Shown: piece after piece, positions 1 to 8,636 of the stretch
Layout of the letters: the number at the start of each line of letters is the position of its first letter
Numbering within the stretch: the first letter of the stretch is position 1
Virus record (IMG/VR): IMGVR_UViG_3300027144_000012
Span: 1-33,290 of that record
Length of the DNA: 33,290 nucleotides
DNA from: a virus
Direction: 5' to 3' (one strand)
The notes under the pieces: generated by a model
What the model was told of the DNA's origin: nothing
What the model saw: the letters and a program-made list of their open reading frames with translations, nothing else
The model's database searches: none
Program-made: the position numbers and the translations under genes

Positions 1-2355
1 GACCCGATCTTTACGGCAAGTGCTGCTGCAGCAATATCATCTACAGATATTACAAACTGGAATACAGCTTACGGATGGGGTGATCACAGTACTGCTGGTT
101 ATATTACAGCAGAGGCAGACACGTTGAATAGTGTAACAACCAGGGGAAACACTACCTTAAACACAATTACTGTAGGTGGTATAACTGCAACAGGTGTTAC
201 CAGTACTATATATGCAGGTACAGCGACCAGACTAAGAACAGAAGCAAACAACCTGGTATTTGAAAGGGAGTCCAGCAGCGGGTTTATGAAGTTTTACATA
301 AACCAGACAACACTTTCTCCTTCTGCTAAATCGTACCTGGGTTACAACAACGCTACACTCAACGTGGTGTTGTCAAATGAATACAGCACAGGAAACTTAG
401 AGCTCAGAACACAGGATATTATAAGGCAGCAGATATTTGCCAATGGAAATGTAGTCATCGGATCCTCATCACCAACAGATGCCGGTTACAAACTGGATGT
501 CAACGGATCTGTCAGAGCACAAGGTATTTTCTACGGTATAGACATTAGAACTGGTGCACACTCTTTTCGTGATCAGATGCATATATCGCATACTGCCGAT
601 GGATTCACCAGACAAAGTGCATATAATGCTGCAGGGGCGCATGCTCTGACTTTTATAGGAGACTTACGATTTGCATCAAGTGCTGCTATCAAATCTGTAT
701 TTGCATTTAATGCTACCTATAGTAACAACGGTACCATACACACTGGAGGACAGTCACTGATTAAAATCTTTACAGGTGATGCAATTGGTAACACAGTTAA
801 TACTACAGGTCTTGACAACTATGGAATAAACCTGATGCCAACGTTGAACTACACAACAGGTACTTCAACGTTCACAGGGTTTTACTACAACCCTACAGTT
901 ACTGCAACAACAGGTCTGACACATTATGCCATGGACCTGGTAACAGGGTTGGTAAAATTTCGTGTGCTTGCAGGAATAGATACCAGAATGGTGGTTGCAG
1001 ATAGTGCAGGTGTATTGTCTACTCAATCAATACCTGAAATGCCTCAGTATGGTTTGCAGGATGTAATAACTAACAATGCATTACTCAACCAGATCAACAA
1101 CATTGATGTGGCAGGATATGACTTTTTTTGGGATAACGTTGGTAAATACTCGTTCAATTCCACCAAGTTTGTGGATATAAACGTAGACGATAGTGTGCAA
1201 CAAGCTCGTCTCATGGTCTCTGTGTTTGGTGGAGGAGACGCTTATATTACACTGATTGCATCAGGTGCCAGTGGAGCTGCAGGTATTGATGTAATGCCTA
1301 CGGGTATATATATCAAAACGCTAAACTACTCATCTGCTTCTACGGGAGACGTGCTGACGCTGGTTGATCCCGCATCTGGTGAAGTTGAATTCCAGACGGC
1401 ACCTGGTGGCGGCATTGCACTGACAGACTTGTCAGCAACAGCACCTGTTCAGTATAACAACACCACAGGGGTATTCAGCATTACGCAAGCCACTACCACA
1501 ACTGACGGTTACTTGTCTGCTGCACACTGGAACACGTTCAATGGTAAACAGGCTGCACTGGTATCTGGTACCAACATCAAAAGTATACACGGTGATACGC
1601 TATTGGGATCAGGCAATGAACTTGTGTTTGATGGTGACCGTTCAAAATACGGTTACGAATTTTTCAATGATTTTTTAACTACGGTTTCTACATCAGGCGG
1701 TACTGATGGTTCAGGTCATACAGCTTTTTGGAGCGGTGCTGGCGCGACCGTTGTACCAAGTTCGGTTCCTACTGTTAGGGCTACCAACCAACAAGGGTTT
1801 ATTCAGCCTGCTACAGGTACAACTGCTACCGGTGTTTCTGGTATTTTTGGCACAACCACTGCATCTAATTTTTTGATTACTGGTGGTGGCGAGATGGTGT
1901 ATGAAACATCGGTTTTTATACCAATTCTGAGTACCGCTACTGAGAGGTACCGTATTGTTATAGGGTATGGTAGTGTTGCCACCAATTCCGCAGAAACCAA
2001 TGGTGTATTTTTTACTTATGATGAGGGTGGCACACTCAATGGATCGGTCGCTTCTGCCAACTGGCAGTGCCTTTCCGTCGCAAACTCTGTGAGAACACAG
2101 ACTACTACGGCGGTGGCAGTGTCAAACAGTGCATGGGTAAAACTAAAGGTCGTCATCAATGCTGCAGGTAATTCTGCACAATACTTTATTAACGACATGG
2201 CTGTGGCTGTGGCAACGCATAGTACTAACATACCAACGGGTGCATCACAAACAATAGTTGCAAAACTAAATATTGCAAAAGCTGTTGGTACCACGTCACG
2301 TACTTTCTTCGCTGATTATCTCTACTATAGGCAGACATACACAAATACCAAATAA
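1..2355 (+). CDS. Tail fibre protein, C-terminal part (cut by left edge)
   Basis: The frame is open from base 1, so the gene begins outside the window; the TTG at 124 is not a credible start. 784 residues are visible. The first residues carry a WNTAYGWGDHSTAGY-type repeat, and a second repeat of this class (DGYLSAAHWNTFNGKQAA) lies near 1500-1555. Around 480-520 is a YKLDVNG segment, common in trimeric fibres of Bacteroidota phages. From about 1630 to the end the sequence changes to a serine/threonine- and valine-rich beta region (FFNDFLTT, FFTYDEGG, WVKLKVVINAAG) that reads like a concanavalin-type jelly-roll lectin domain. I infer a trimeric fibre shaft with a carbohydrate-binding tip used for receptor recognition. 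There is no S74 chaperone signature at the C-terminus. Tail-fibre identity is well supported by composition and repeats; the lectin fold is inference. Confidence 0.85.
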   Translation, partial: DPIFTASAAAAISSTDITNWNTAYGWGDHSTAGYITAEADTLNSVTTRGNTTLNTITVGGITATGVTSTIYAGTATRLRTEANNLVFERESSSGFMKFYINQTTLSPSAKSYLGYNNATLNVVLSNEYSTGNLELRTQDIIRQQIFANGNVVIGSSSPTDAGYKLDVNGSVRAQGIFYGIDIRTGAHSFRDQMHISHTADGFTRQSAYNAAGAHALTFIGDLRFASSAAIKSVFAFNATYSNNGTIHTGGQSLIKIFTGDAIGNTVNTTGLDNYGINLMPTLNYTTGTSTFTGFYYNPTVTATTGLTHYAMDLVTGLVKFRVLAGIDTRMVVADSAGVLSTQSIPEMPQYGLQDVITNNALLNQINNIDVAGYDFFWDNVGKYSFNSTKFVDINVDDSVQQARLMVSVFGGGDAYITLIASGASGAAGIDVMPTGIYIKTLNYSSASTGDVLTLVDPASGEVEFQTAPGGGIALTDLSATAPVQYNNTTGVFSITQATTTTDGYLSAAHWNTFNGKQAALVSGTNIKSIHGDTLLGSGNELVFDGDRSKYGYEFFNDFLTTVSTSGGTDGSGHTAFWSGAGATVVPSSVPTVRATNQQGFIQPATGTTATGVSGIFGTTTASNFLITGGGEMVYETSVFIPILSTATERYRIVIGYGSVATNSAETNGVFFTYDEGGTLNGSVASANWQCLSVANSVRTQTTTAVAVSNSAWVKLKVVINAAGNSAQYFINDMAVAVATHSTNIPTGASQTIVAKLNIAKAVGTTSRTFFADYLYYRQTYTNTK

Positions 2356-2486
2356 TGATCATGCATAAGTACAGGATGCTATTTGACAACGGGTATATTG
2401 AAACGCTAAGTCTGGAGGAGGCCCAGGCTCACGGCAACTATGTAGAGATCTGGGAGGAAGTACCTGACCCAGACCCAGCACCATAA
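2355..2486 (+). CDS. 43-aa tail-associated small protein
   Basis: The ATG overlaps the stop of the fibre gene by one base (TAATG), so translation is probably coupled. The product is 43 residues, begins MIMHKYRMLFDNGYIE, is acidic overall and ends PDPDPAP. Very short ORFs directly behind fibre genes are common in phages of this type. I recognise no family and assign no function. The tight junction and uninterrupted frame are the main support. Confidence 0.6.
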   Translation: MIMHKYRMLFDNGYIETLSLEEAQAHGNYVEIWEEVPDPDPAP

Positions 2487-2514
2487 GTCCAACCTTATTT
2501 TTTCACAAGTATAA

Positions 2515-2787
2515 ATGAATGACATGATCAATGACATCTCTCCGGTAAACATCTGGAAGGACGGAATCACACAATCAGCTACTAAACTTTTACTGCGGGT
2601 AATAGCAGACGACCTGTACAGTCAGGCCGTGTTCTATTATGAGCTGCGTACCACAGGTGACGATATTGTCACCAATGGTAATCTTACGCTGAGCGGTGCC
2701 GCATATACCACCTGGAACACCGGTGCTAATGCAACACCAGAAGCGTTTATCTGGGCAGCTGACCAACTGAATTTAACTCTATCGTAA
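2515..2787 (+). CDS. Hypothetical tail-region protein, 90 aa
   Basis: The ATG lies 28 bases after the previous stop, in an AT-rich leader without a Shine-Dalgarno sequence. The protein has an amphipathic first half (WKDGITQSATKLLLRVIADDLYSQAVFYYELRT) and a small polar second half. It has no signal peptide, membrane segment or cysteine. It lies between the fibre and the beta-helix protein, with only one base (T) between its stop and the next ATG, so it is co-transcribed with tail genes and is probably a minor tail or baseplate component. I do not recognise the family. Confidence 0.75.
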   Translation: MNDMINDISPVNIWKDGITQSATKLLLRVIADDLYSQAVFYYELRTTGDDIVTNGNLTLSGAAYTTWNTGANATPEAFIWAADQLNLTLS

Positions 2788-2788
2788 T

Positions 2789-4804
2789 ATGGCCACTATA
2801 AAACTTGAAACCTTTGCTCCTGGTACACCGCAAGTATCAGCAACGAACTTTGTTGCTAAACTGCAAAACGCTGTGAACAACGCAGCGCCTGGTACTGTCA
2901 TTGACTGCACGTCTTACGCAGGACGTGTCAATTTCAGAACACCCATTAACATTACTCGTTCTGTCACATTGCTTTTTGGTAACATCACCCTGGGTTATAC
3001 AGGGGCAGGGAACACCAACATGTTCAATGTGTACGCACCCAATGTAAAAATCAAGGGTGTCAGCCGCGCAGGTGTAAGTACTACGGATCAAAGCGTGACC
3101 CGTTTGTTTATGACCACGCAGGGCGCAGGCTACCACATTTTTGTGGGTGCTACCGCTGAGATGGCAGAAACACAGAGCTGGGTATCACGCCACGGGTTTG
3201 AACTGCATGACATAGAACTTAAAGGACTTGCATCTTTGATTGAGGTGGACGATGACAACGAGAGCACTGTATACACAAGAACAGGCGCTGGTGGTTTGCA
3301 CATCATCAAAGGCAGCCCGTTTTCCAGTACTGAATTCATTGATGATGTAGTGCTGAGCAATGTGCTGGTGGATGGCGCGCGTAACCATGGCATTTACATG
3401 CTGGGTGCACGCAGTTCAGCATTGAAGAACTGCACGGTGCTTAACGCTGGTGGTCATGGATACATGATGGATGGCGGTAAGAGCAACATCATTGAGTCTT
3501 GTCGTGCGGAGTTGTGCAAGCTTGCAGGATTTCACATTAAAGAAGAACAATACACCACACTGGAAAGCTGTCTGACAAAGCTGTCAGGACTGGGATTCTT
3601 TTTGCGTTCCACTAAGTCTGTAACATTGTCTACCTGTGGAGCAGAGAACAACATCGACCGTGGTCGACAGCCGTATAACTACAGGGTAACAGTAAACGTA
3701 CCCATGACCTTTACCATAGATGACGTAGGACCCTTACACCAGTTTGCGTTTGACGGCAGCAGTTACCTGGTATATGGACAGCAGAATTATGATTTCTGCG
3801 GTGGTGACGCTCAGACAACACGTTATGGATATACCTGTATTGAAGGCAAGCAAGTACGACAGTTGCAGGTAAGTACTAGTTACACTCGATTTGAATGCAC
3901 GGAAAATGGGGATTGCCCTGAAGGTTTCAAGTGTGTTGAGGGTCTTTCTGTTGTTGATATCAATAACACTAACCAATGGCAGAAAGTCGGTGCTAAACCT
4001 TCTGGAGGTGAGATCTACCGCGGCCCAGGCTCTCAGATGCACGATCCTAATGGTAATGGCGGCATAGAGTTCCACACCGGATGGGATCAAAGAGAAGAAC
4101 TGCGCGTGTATGGTGTCTTAGAAACAGAAGATTATGGGTATGTAAAATTTGGAACAAGGTCTCCGCGTAGAACTGGAGGACCTTTAGGAAGAAGGCTTAA
4201 GTCTATTCTCAACCCTAATGGTAATTCGGGTTGCCCATGTGCTATTGATGCAGATTGCCCTCAAGGTTTTACGTGCGACCCTCAAACAAACTACTGTGTG
4301 CCTGACACCGGAAGCGTGGATGCAAACGATGCACCCTTGTGGACATTGCTGGGTAACAAACCCAACATTGACACACCTGTATACCAGCATGCAACGTTGC
4401 CTGTTCAGTTTCATACCGGTTGGAATGACGGAGAAGAGTTGATCCAGCGCATGTACTACCGCAACAACAACAGTGCGTTTGATTTTGCCAATGAAGCTAC
4501 CGTACTGAACGCGTGTTACTCTCATGATCCTGGCAACCGTGGAACAAGCATTTTCTATGTGAATGGCATGACCACGCACTTTAAGTTTGTGGATGCATTC
4601 TACAACACAGAGATTATCAACCCGCTGATAAAACAGCCTTTTGGTACCAAATACAAGATGATGTTCTTGTTGGATACTGGGGAAACCTGGCAACGTTATC
4701 CGTCTTACAGTATGGAAGGTAGCAACATGCAAACTTATGCTTACAGCACTACGCCTGACCTGGATTACCTGCAGGTGGCAGACGTACTTGACTTAACAGA
4801 CTAA
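2789..4804 (+). CDS. Right-handed beta-helix tail protein with duplicated Cys-rich modules
   Basis: 671 residues. The first 290 or so have the look of a parallel right-handed beta-helix of the pectate-lyase class: a GTVIDC segment near residue 35, then short strands such as NHGIYMLGARSSALKNC, GHGYMMDGGKSNIIESC and GLGFFLRSTKSVTLSTC. This fold is used by phage tailspikes and depolymerases, but I cannot point to catalytic residues, so enzymatic activity is unproven. The second half contains two copies of a module: a DCPxGFxC cysteine cluster (about residues 369-384 and 482-505), then a W-x3-G-x-KP stretch, then FHTGW(D/N)xxEEL (about 427 and 539). The cysteine spacing suggests extracellular disulphides. 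It sits in the tail operon, and the start follows the previous stop by one base. Confidence 0.8.
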   Translation: MATIKLETFAPGTPQVSATNFVAKLQNAVNNAAPGTVIDCTSYAGRVNFRTPINITRSVTLLFGNITLGYTGAGNTNMFNVYAPNVKIKGVSRAGVSTTDQSVTRLFMTTQGAGYHIFVGATAEMAETQSWVSRHGFELHDIELKGLASLIEVDDDNESTVYTRTGAGGLHIIKGSPFSSTEFIDDVVLSNVLVDGARNHGIYMLGARSSALKNCTVLNAGGHGYMMDGGKSNIIESCRAELCKLAGFHIKEEQYTTLESCLTKLSGLGFFLRSTKSVTLSTCGAENNIDRGRQPYNYRVTVNVPMTFTIDDVGPLHQFAFDGSSYLVYGQQNYDFCGGDAQTTRYGYTCIEGKQVRQLQVSTSYTRFECTENGDCPEGFKCVEGLSVVDINNTNQWQKVGAKPSGGEIYRGPGSQMHDPNGNGGIEFHTGWDQREELRVYGVLETEDYGYVKFGTRSPRRTGGPLGRRLKSILNPNGNSGCPCAIDADCPQGFTCDPQTNYCVPDTGSVDANDAPLWTLLGNKPNIDTPVYQHATLPVQFHTGWNDGEELIQRMYYRNNNSAFDFANEATVLNACYSHDPGNRGTSIFYVNGMTTHFKFVDAFYNTEIINPLIKQPFGTKYKMMFLLDTGETWQRYPSYSMEGSNMQTYAYSTTPDLDYLQVADVLDLTD

Positions 4805-4821
4805 TTTTTTTCTCTATAATT

Positions 4822-4959
4822 ATGGCAAAAGCAAAAGGAACTTCGAATAACTTTGCACCCAAGCCACGTCGCAAACGTCCGGGCGTGCACGCAAAGACTA
4901 AAGCCTCTCAGTTGAAAGGCTCTAAGAACTACAAAAAACTTTACAACGGACAGGGATAA
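4822..4959 (+). CDS. Small basic protein, 45 aa
   Basis: The ATG is preceded by an AT-rich leader. The 45-residue product is strongly basic: MAKAKGTSNN, then a PKPRRKRPGVHAKTKAS stretch, then KNYKKLYNGQG. About a third of the residues are Lys or Arg, and there are no acidic residues. Similar small RPGVHAKTK-type proteins are, from memory, frequent in Bacteroidota phages, but their role is not established as far as I know. Nucleic-acid binding is possible from charge alone. The next gene starts five bases downstream. Confidence 0.7.
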   Translation: MAKAKGTSNNFAPKPRRKRPGVHAKTKASQLKGSKNYKKLYNGQG

Positions 4960-4964
4960 CACCT

Positions 4965-5372
4965 ATGGAAAACACCAAAACCAAACTGAGTGTAGCAGAA
5001 CTATGGGCGCTGCACGGAGAACTGACAGGCACGGAAACACAAGCTGCCCTGCTTTCTCAGAAACTTTCTCTAACCACTAAGTTTTATTTGACTAAGCTGG
5101 CCAAGGTCTGCGCTGAACACAAAAGTAATTTTGAGACGGTGCGCAACGAAAAGATCAAGGAGCTGGGTGCAGCAGATGAAACAGGCGCGATCAGCGTACC
5201 TGAGTTTGTCGATGGTAAGGTCAATGAGGACTACATCACACTTCGTGACGCAGTGAATGAACTCCTGAAAGTGGAAGAGGAGATTGAACATCCCGCCTTC
5301 AACATTGAGGATTTCAGTGCAGTAGAGACAGAGGGATTCTACCCTGTGTTCTTCAAACTGCTGGGTTTATAA
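4965..5372 (+). CDS. DUF1617-like phage protein
   Basis: 135 residues, mostly helical and charged. The pattern of an LWALHGELTG start, then LLSQKLSLTTKFYLTKL, a long charged helix, and a C-terminal EIEHPAFNIEDFSAVETEGFYPVFFKLL resembles the DUF1617 family of phage proteins encoded near tail or lysis genes. Its molecular role is unknown. It is the last gene of the rightward structural operon and is followed by hairpins that separate it from the convergent leftward genes. Confidence 0.75.
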   Translation: MENTKTKLSVAELWALHGELTGTETQAALLSQKLSLTTKFYLTKLAKVCAEHKSNFETVRNEKIKELGAADETGAISVPEFVDGKVNEDYITLRDAVNELLKVEEEIEHPAFNIEDFSAVETEGFYPVFFKLLGL

Positions 5373-5374
5373 TT

Positions 5375-5414
5375 GAAGTGCAAGGGGACCTCATCACAGT
5401 CCCCTCACAACTTC
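5375..5414. terminator. Hairpin between convergent operons (1)
   Basis: AGGGGAC at 5383-5389 pairs with GTCCCCT at 5399-5405 around a 9-base loop. The stem can extend outward to GAAGT / ACTTC with bulges. It lies just after the last rightward tail gene and faces the end of the leftward genes. There is no clear U tract, so efficiency is uncertain, but position and stem strength suit a bidirectional terminator. Confidence 0.55.
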
Positions 5415-5424
5415 ACCCCTAAAT

Positions 5425-5444
5425 ATAAGCCAGAGCAGGCTTAT
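5425..5444. terminator. Hairpin between convergent operons (2)
   Basis: A perfect 7-bp stem, ATAAGCC / GGCTTAT, with loop AGAGCA. On the + strand it is followed by CTCTTTATA. It is the second hairpin in the 81-base gap between convergent operons and is read here as part of a bidirectional termination region. Confidence 0.5.
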
Positions 5445-5453
5445 CTCTTTATA

Positions 5454-5834
5454 CTAGAAGGGTACTTCAGGATTTAAGATCTTGTCGTACACCTTGGTTC
5501 TTTCTTCTTCTGTAAGAATGCGCAAGTGTTCAGCAATCTCGACCGCGCTCACCGTGCAATCGCTGCGGTGATTGGTGCCGTCATTGGTGAACAGTAACGC
5601 ACTGTTGAAGATAACCACATCTGGCAGGAATGCCAAAGTAAAAGCGTCACCTACTTTCTCAGCAGGCATAAACGCAATCCCATCAGGGACGTATACCATC
5701 ACAGGTATACCGTTGAACGCACAGTGTTTGGTTCTGAATGTAGAAGACCGCAGATACACATCGATATCCGCGGTCGTTTCCACATCCACTTGACCAACAA
5801 ACTGGGTTGCCGTGTCAATGTAAATTGATTTCAT
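5454..5834 (-). CDS. Hypothetical protein, 126 aa
   Basis: The frame is open to 5846, but that codon is TTG inside the upstream gene. The ATG at 5834 (MKSIYIDTATQF) directly follows the upstream stop as TAA-T-ATG, a junction seen repeatedly in this window, so I choose it. The protein is beta-rich and has no motif I can name. The C-terminus (LRILTEEERTKVYDKILNPEVPF) looks helical. It is the last gene of a leftward operon and ends against the intergenic hairpins. Confidence 0.75.
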   Translation of the reverse strand: MKSIYIDTATQFVGQVDVETTADIDVYLRSSTFRTKHCAFNGIPVMVYVPDGIAFMPAEKVGDAFTLAFLPDVVIFNSALLFTNDGTNHRSDCTVSAVEIAEHLRILTEEERTKVYDKILNPEVPF

Positions 5835-5835
5835 A

Positions 5836-6462
5836 TTAAGGACCAAAGTAGTGAAAACCTGAGCTCACATCATCATTGTTGCCAGACTTTATGTTGTAAC
5901 AAAGGTCTGCCAGCGTTGAGGTTGTGGTTTTGCTCTTGTCTTCTTTTTTGATAAAATATTTGCTGGTCTGCATGAAGGTAAAGTCTGATGCTTCCTCATA
6001 CACACGGACATACTTTTCCGTGGCATCCAGCACATCCTCCCAGCTGTAGTCTGGGTACTCTTTGAAGAACCATCTGAACCGTTCAAACAGATCTTTGGGA
6101 TTGGTTCTGAAACTAACCGATGAACCTTCTTTCTTACCCTTGGGAAAAAAGCTGTTATACTTTTCAATATAGGCTTCCCACTCAGAGAAAGGTACGTCGG
6201 TCTTCTTTGCACGTTTGATTTTGCCAAGGGTATTCTCAGCTTCTCTGATAACGTGCAGGCCTTTGTCAGTGATTTTGTACGTGGGTGACAGCATCTGATC
6301 TGTCTTGAGTTCTTGCAGATGACCGGTCAGGCTGAGCCTGTACTGTTCATGCTTGAAGTTGACAAACCCCGTGTACATGTAATTATGATAGGTGGCGTGC
6401 AGGATGAACAATCCATTGGGAGTGATCTTTTCACGCACCAGGTAATCATATAACTCTTTCAT
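5836..6462 (-). CDS. Hypothetical protein with possible winged-helix N-terminus
   Basis: 208 residues. Residues 1-80 resemble a winged-helix fold: short helices, then LSLTGHLQELKTDQMLSPTYKITDKGLHVI with the ITDKG wing seen in some MarR or replication-initiator-like domains. The C-terminal half is charged and aromatic (RFRWFFKEYPDYSWEDVLDATEKYV). DNA binding is inference. The gene starts only about 10 bases after a strong rho-independent terminator that follows the ribonucleotide reductase, so its expression probably depends on readthrough or antitermination. No other promoter is obvious. Confidence 0.75.
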   Translation of the reverse strand: MKELYDYLVREKITPNGLFILHATYHNYMYTGFVNFKHEQYRLSLTGHLQELKTDQMLSPTYKITDKGLHVIREAENTLGKIKRAKKTDVPFSEWEAYIEKYNSFFPKGKKEGSSVSFRTNPKDLFERFRWFFKEYPDYSWEDVLDATEKYVRVYEEASDFTFMQTSKYFIKKEDKSKTTTSTLADLCYNIKSGNNDDVSSGFHYFGP

Positions 6463-6473
6463 AGTGTTGGTTT

Positions 6474-6508
6474 AAAAAAGAAGGGGCTGCACAAATTACA
6501 GCCCCTTT
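6474..6508 (-). terminator. Rho-independent terminator between co-directional genes
   Basis: A perfect 9-bp stem, AAGGGGCTG (6481-6489) with CAGCCCCTT (6499-6507), and a 9-base loop. On the minus strand it is followed by a CTTTTTT tract (the A run at 6474-6479). It lies between the stop of the ribonucleotide reductase and the start of the next leftward gene. Confidence 0.85.
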
Positions 6509-6512
6509 CTGA

Positions 6513-8432
6513 TTAGCGTACAGGGCAAGCACCTCCTTCACAATCTGAGATGTCCATGTCATTCAGGTTGATGGTGTCATCAAAACTGGAGATGGTCTTT
6601 ACACCTGCAGATAGTTCAAGGTACTTTTCTTCTGTGATCTCTTCCAGTGGAGCCTGGTCAAAACCGTGCTCGTTGTGTAACAGAAAGGATACACTCTTCA
6701 CATTGATGTAGTTCTCAGCCAACCACTGACGGATCGTTTCCAACTCTTCCTTGCGGTAGTAGATGGTGACTGATACTGCGTTGTCAGACCATTCGGCTTG
6801 TAAGCGTTTGATTACTTCCAACTGATCCAGTGCAGTCATGTCATTAGCCAACATAGTTCCTTCAGGAAACTTACATGGGAACGATACCACTACCGTTGAG
6901 TGATCTTCAGTTCCATCAAAGTTGCGTTGGAACTCTACATGGTAACCGTGACTTTTGCACACAGGTACAATCGGGCTGTCAGAAGCCATGCGGATACGAC
7001 GGATGTAGTGCTGCGAATAACCTGGATGAGCGCCTGAAGTCACACCGGCCAGTAAGCTCAATGTACCAGAAGGCTTCACGGTAGTCAGTTTGATAGAAGG
7101 ATTAAATCCTTTAGCTTTGCTGTACTCTTCGTCATAGGCTCTCAGGTATTTGTAACAGTATGATAGCCAGCTCTTTTGTTCTTCAGTAGCTTGTAAGTAC
7201 CCTGTCACTCCAATACCCATACGCATATTTTTGTGTACGATGTCTTCCGTTTCCTGTACCGCGCATTTAATTGCCAGGGAATGTTTGTTGATACGATACA
7301 GCAATCTTGCTACCTCATACAATTCAGTTACACTGGTGATGTTGGGCAGGTATATCTCTGCCAAACAGCAAGTCTCATAGTTTGCCAGGGACTGCTCTGC
7401 GCATGGATTGAATCCCATCACGTCGTGGTCTGGATACTGGATCTCCCCGGTGCGACCCATGCGACGGGCTGCCTCCAGGTTGATGAGGCCATATGGTTCA
7501 CCATTACCTTTGTATCCTTCCCAGAACTCTTCTGGTAACTTGGTCACATCATCACAGATCACGGAGTTGTTACTCATCGCTCTCCAGTTGGGAATGCCAC
7601 CCAGGTCCCAGCGTTTTGCACGCAGGAATTCAAAATCGTCATAGTCACCCAGGGCAATCTGGGCTGAGCGTCTTACGTTACCGGCAACGACAATGCGGCC
7701 AATAATGTTCATGATGTCCAGGCAATCAATAGGGCGTAGGCGTTTGCCAGCACGAGTGTTCAGCAAATCATTGATTGCAGTCATGCCCCAGACCAGATCC
7801 TCCGGTCCAGAAGCTACCCCGCCAAATCCTTTGATGGGTGAACCCTTGGAGCGGATCAGATGAGTGGCAAAGCTGAAGCCTTTACCTGTAACAAATGATG
7901 CTTCCAATACACGCTGCAATAACTCTACCCAGCCTTCTCTTGAGTCTGGTACGATGAAGTCTGCGTCGTTTACATCTTTGCGCTCAATCTTTACTTTCTT
8001 CAGTACCTTGGGAATCTGATATACGTGCTCGCGTTGGATGTTAAATCCAACACCAGAACCTAACATCAGCATTTCAAATGTCCAGGTGAAGGGTCTGATT
8101 GGTGCGTCTACGACAACAAACGCACAGTTTTGTAATGAAGGCAAACCTAAACGGTCTACCGTTTTTGTACCTAACTGCCACAGGAATCGTCCTGCCACAG
8201 TACCTTTTAGGTTCATCATCATATGACGAACCGCAGCTTCCTCCGATGGCGTAAAGCCTACGTTCAACTGCTCGCGGCAAGCCTTAACCACGCGGTCAAT
8301 GGTATCATGCCATTCTTCTGTCTTTCCATTCTTTGTTGGGCGCGAATAGGTGCGCTTGTAGGTTACGTAACCTACTGGTCCCCAGGGTGTTGAAGACGAC
8401 AAGTCCCCTGGGCTGAGTGGTGTTTCTGCCAT
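6513..8432 (-). CDS. nrdJ: Adenosylcobalamin-dependent ribonucleoside-triphosphate reductase (class II)
   Basis: It reduces ribonucleoside triphosphates to deoxy forms using an adenosylcobalamin-generated thiyl radical, needing neither oxygen nor a second radical subunit. The 639-residue protein is the monomeric Lactobacillus-RTPR type (family about 740 residues). Visible key residues are C103 (redox Cys in QNCAF), the finger-loop motif NPCAEQ with thiyl C344 and E346, C355 (second active-site redox Cys), and a C-terminal CEGGACPVR pair (C631, C636) that re-reduces the active site. All catalytic positions are intact. It is the first gene of a leftward operon driven from the divergent region at 8433-8636 and is followed by a strong terminator. 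It supplies dNTPs for phage replication with the dNMP kinase and dUTPase encoded further right. The host must make or import cobalamin. Confidence 0.95.
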   Translation of the reverse strand: MAETPLSPGDLSSSTPWGPVGYVTYKRTYSRPTKNGKTEEWHDTIDRVVKACREQLNVGFTPSEEAAVRHMMMNLKGTVAGRFLWQLGTKTVDRLGLPSLQNCAFVVVDAPIRPFTWTFEMLMLGSGVGFNIQREHVYQIPKVLKKVKIERKDVNDADFIVPDSREGWVELLQRVLEASFVTGKGFSFATHLIRSKGSPIKGFGGVASGPEDLVWGMTAINDLLNTRAGKRLRPIDCLDIMNIIGRIVVAGNVRRSAQIALGDYDDFEFLRAKRWDLGGIPNWRAMSNNSVICDDVTKLPEEFWEGYKGNGEPYGLINLEAARRMGRTGEIQYPDHDVMGFNPCAEQSLANYETCCLAEIYLPNITSVTELYEVARLLYRINKHSLAIKCAVQETEDIVHKNMRMGIGVTGYLQATEEQKSWLSYCYKYLRAYDEEYSKAKGFNPSIKLTTVKPSGTLSLLAGVTSGAHPGYSQHYIRRIRMASDSPIVPVCKSHGYHVEFQRNFDGTEDHSTVVVSFPCKFPEGTMLANDMTALDQLEVIKRLQAEWSDNAVSVTIYYRKEELETIRQWLAENYINVKSVSFLLHNEHGFDQAPLEEITEEKYLELSAGVKTISSFDDTINLNDMDISDCEGGACPVR

Positions 8433-8476
8433 AAGGTTGGGATTAAAAATTAGTGTGTGTACTTAATTGAGGGCTG

Positions 8477-8518
8477 CAAATATAACAGCATATTGTAGAC
8501 CTGCACATATAGTCTACA
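8477..8518 (-). promoter_or_regulatory. Promoter/operator for the reductase operon (TGTAGA element a)
   Basis: Minus-strand -7-type box TATATTTG (8484-8477) lies 44 bases before the reductase start. Upstream of it is a perfect inverted repeat, TGTAGAC (8494-8500) and GTCTACA (8512-8518), with an 11-base spacer. A further direct repeat, CTGCACATAT, occurs at 8501-8510 and 8537-8546. I see no good -33 TTG, which suggests activator dependence. Confidence 0.6.
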
Positions 8519-8597
8519 AAATAATTTCCAGACAATCTGCACATATTAATTAAGTTTTTTAAAGTGCGTGCTGTGTCACCATAATTCCGTATATTCT

Positions 8598-8634
8598 TGT
8601 AGAGGGTGGTGGAGAAGTACTTCTTATCTCTACA
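8598..8634 (+). promoter_or_regulatory. Inverted repeat before the holin start (TGTAGA element b)
   Basis: TGTAGAG (8598-8604) and CTCTACA (8628-8634) form perfect 7-base arms around a 23-base spacer that itself contains the palindrome GAAGTACTTC. The second arm ends two bases before the holin ATG, within CTCTACAATATG, a string shared with element d and nearly with a. A weak -7-like TATTCTTG overlaps the first arm. It could be an operator or an mRNA hairpin masking the holin start. Confidence 0.55.
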
Positions 8635-8636
8635 AT

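Noticed and set aside
4184-4732. Long minus-strand frame of 182 codons under the beta-helix gene
   Set aside because: It is antisense to a clearly coding tail gene, its sequence has no protein-like motif, and there is no promoter or junction for it.
8568-8636. N-terminal extension of the holin from the ATG at 8568
   Set aside because: The 23 extra residues are Cys/Trp-rich and unlike a holin start, and they overlap the regulatory inverted repeat.
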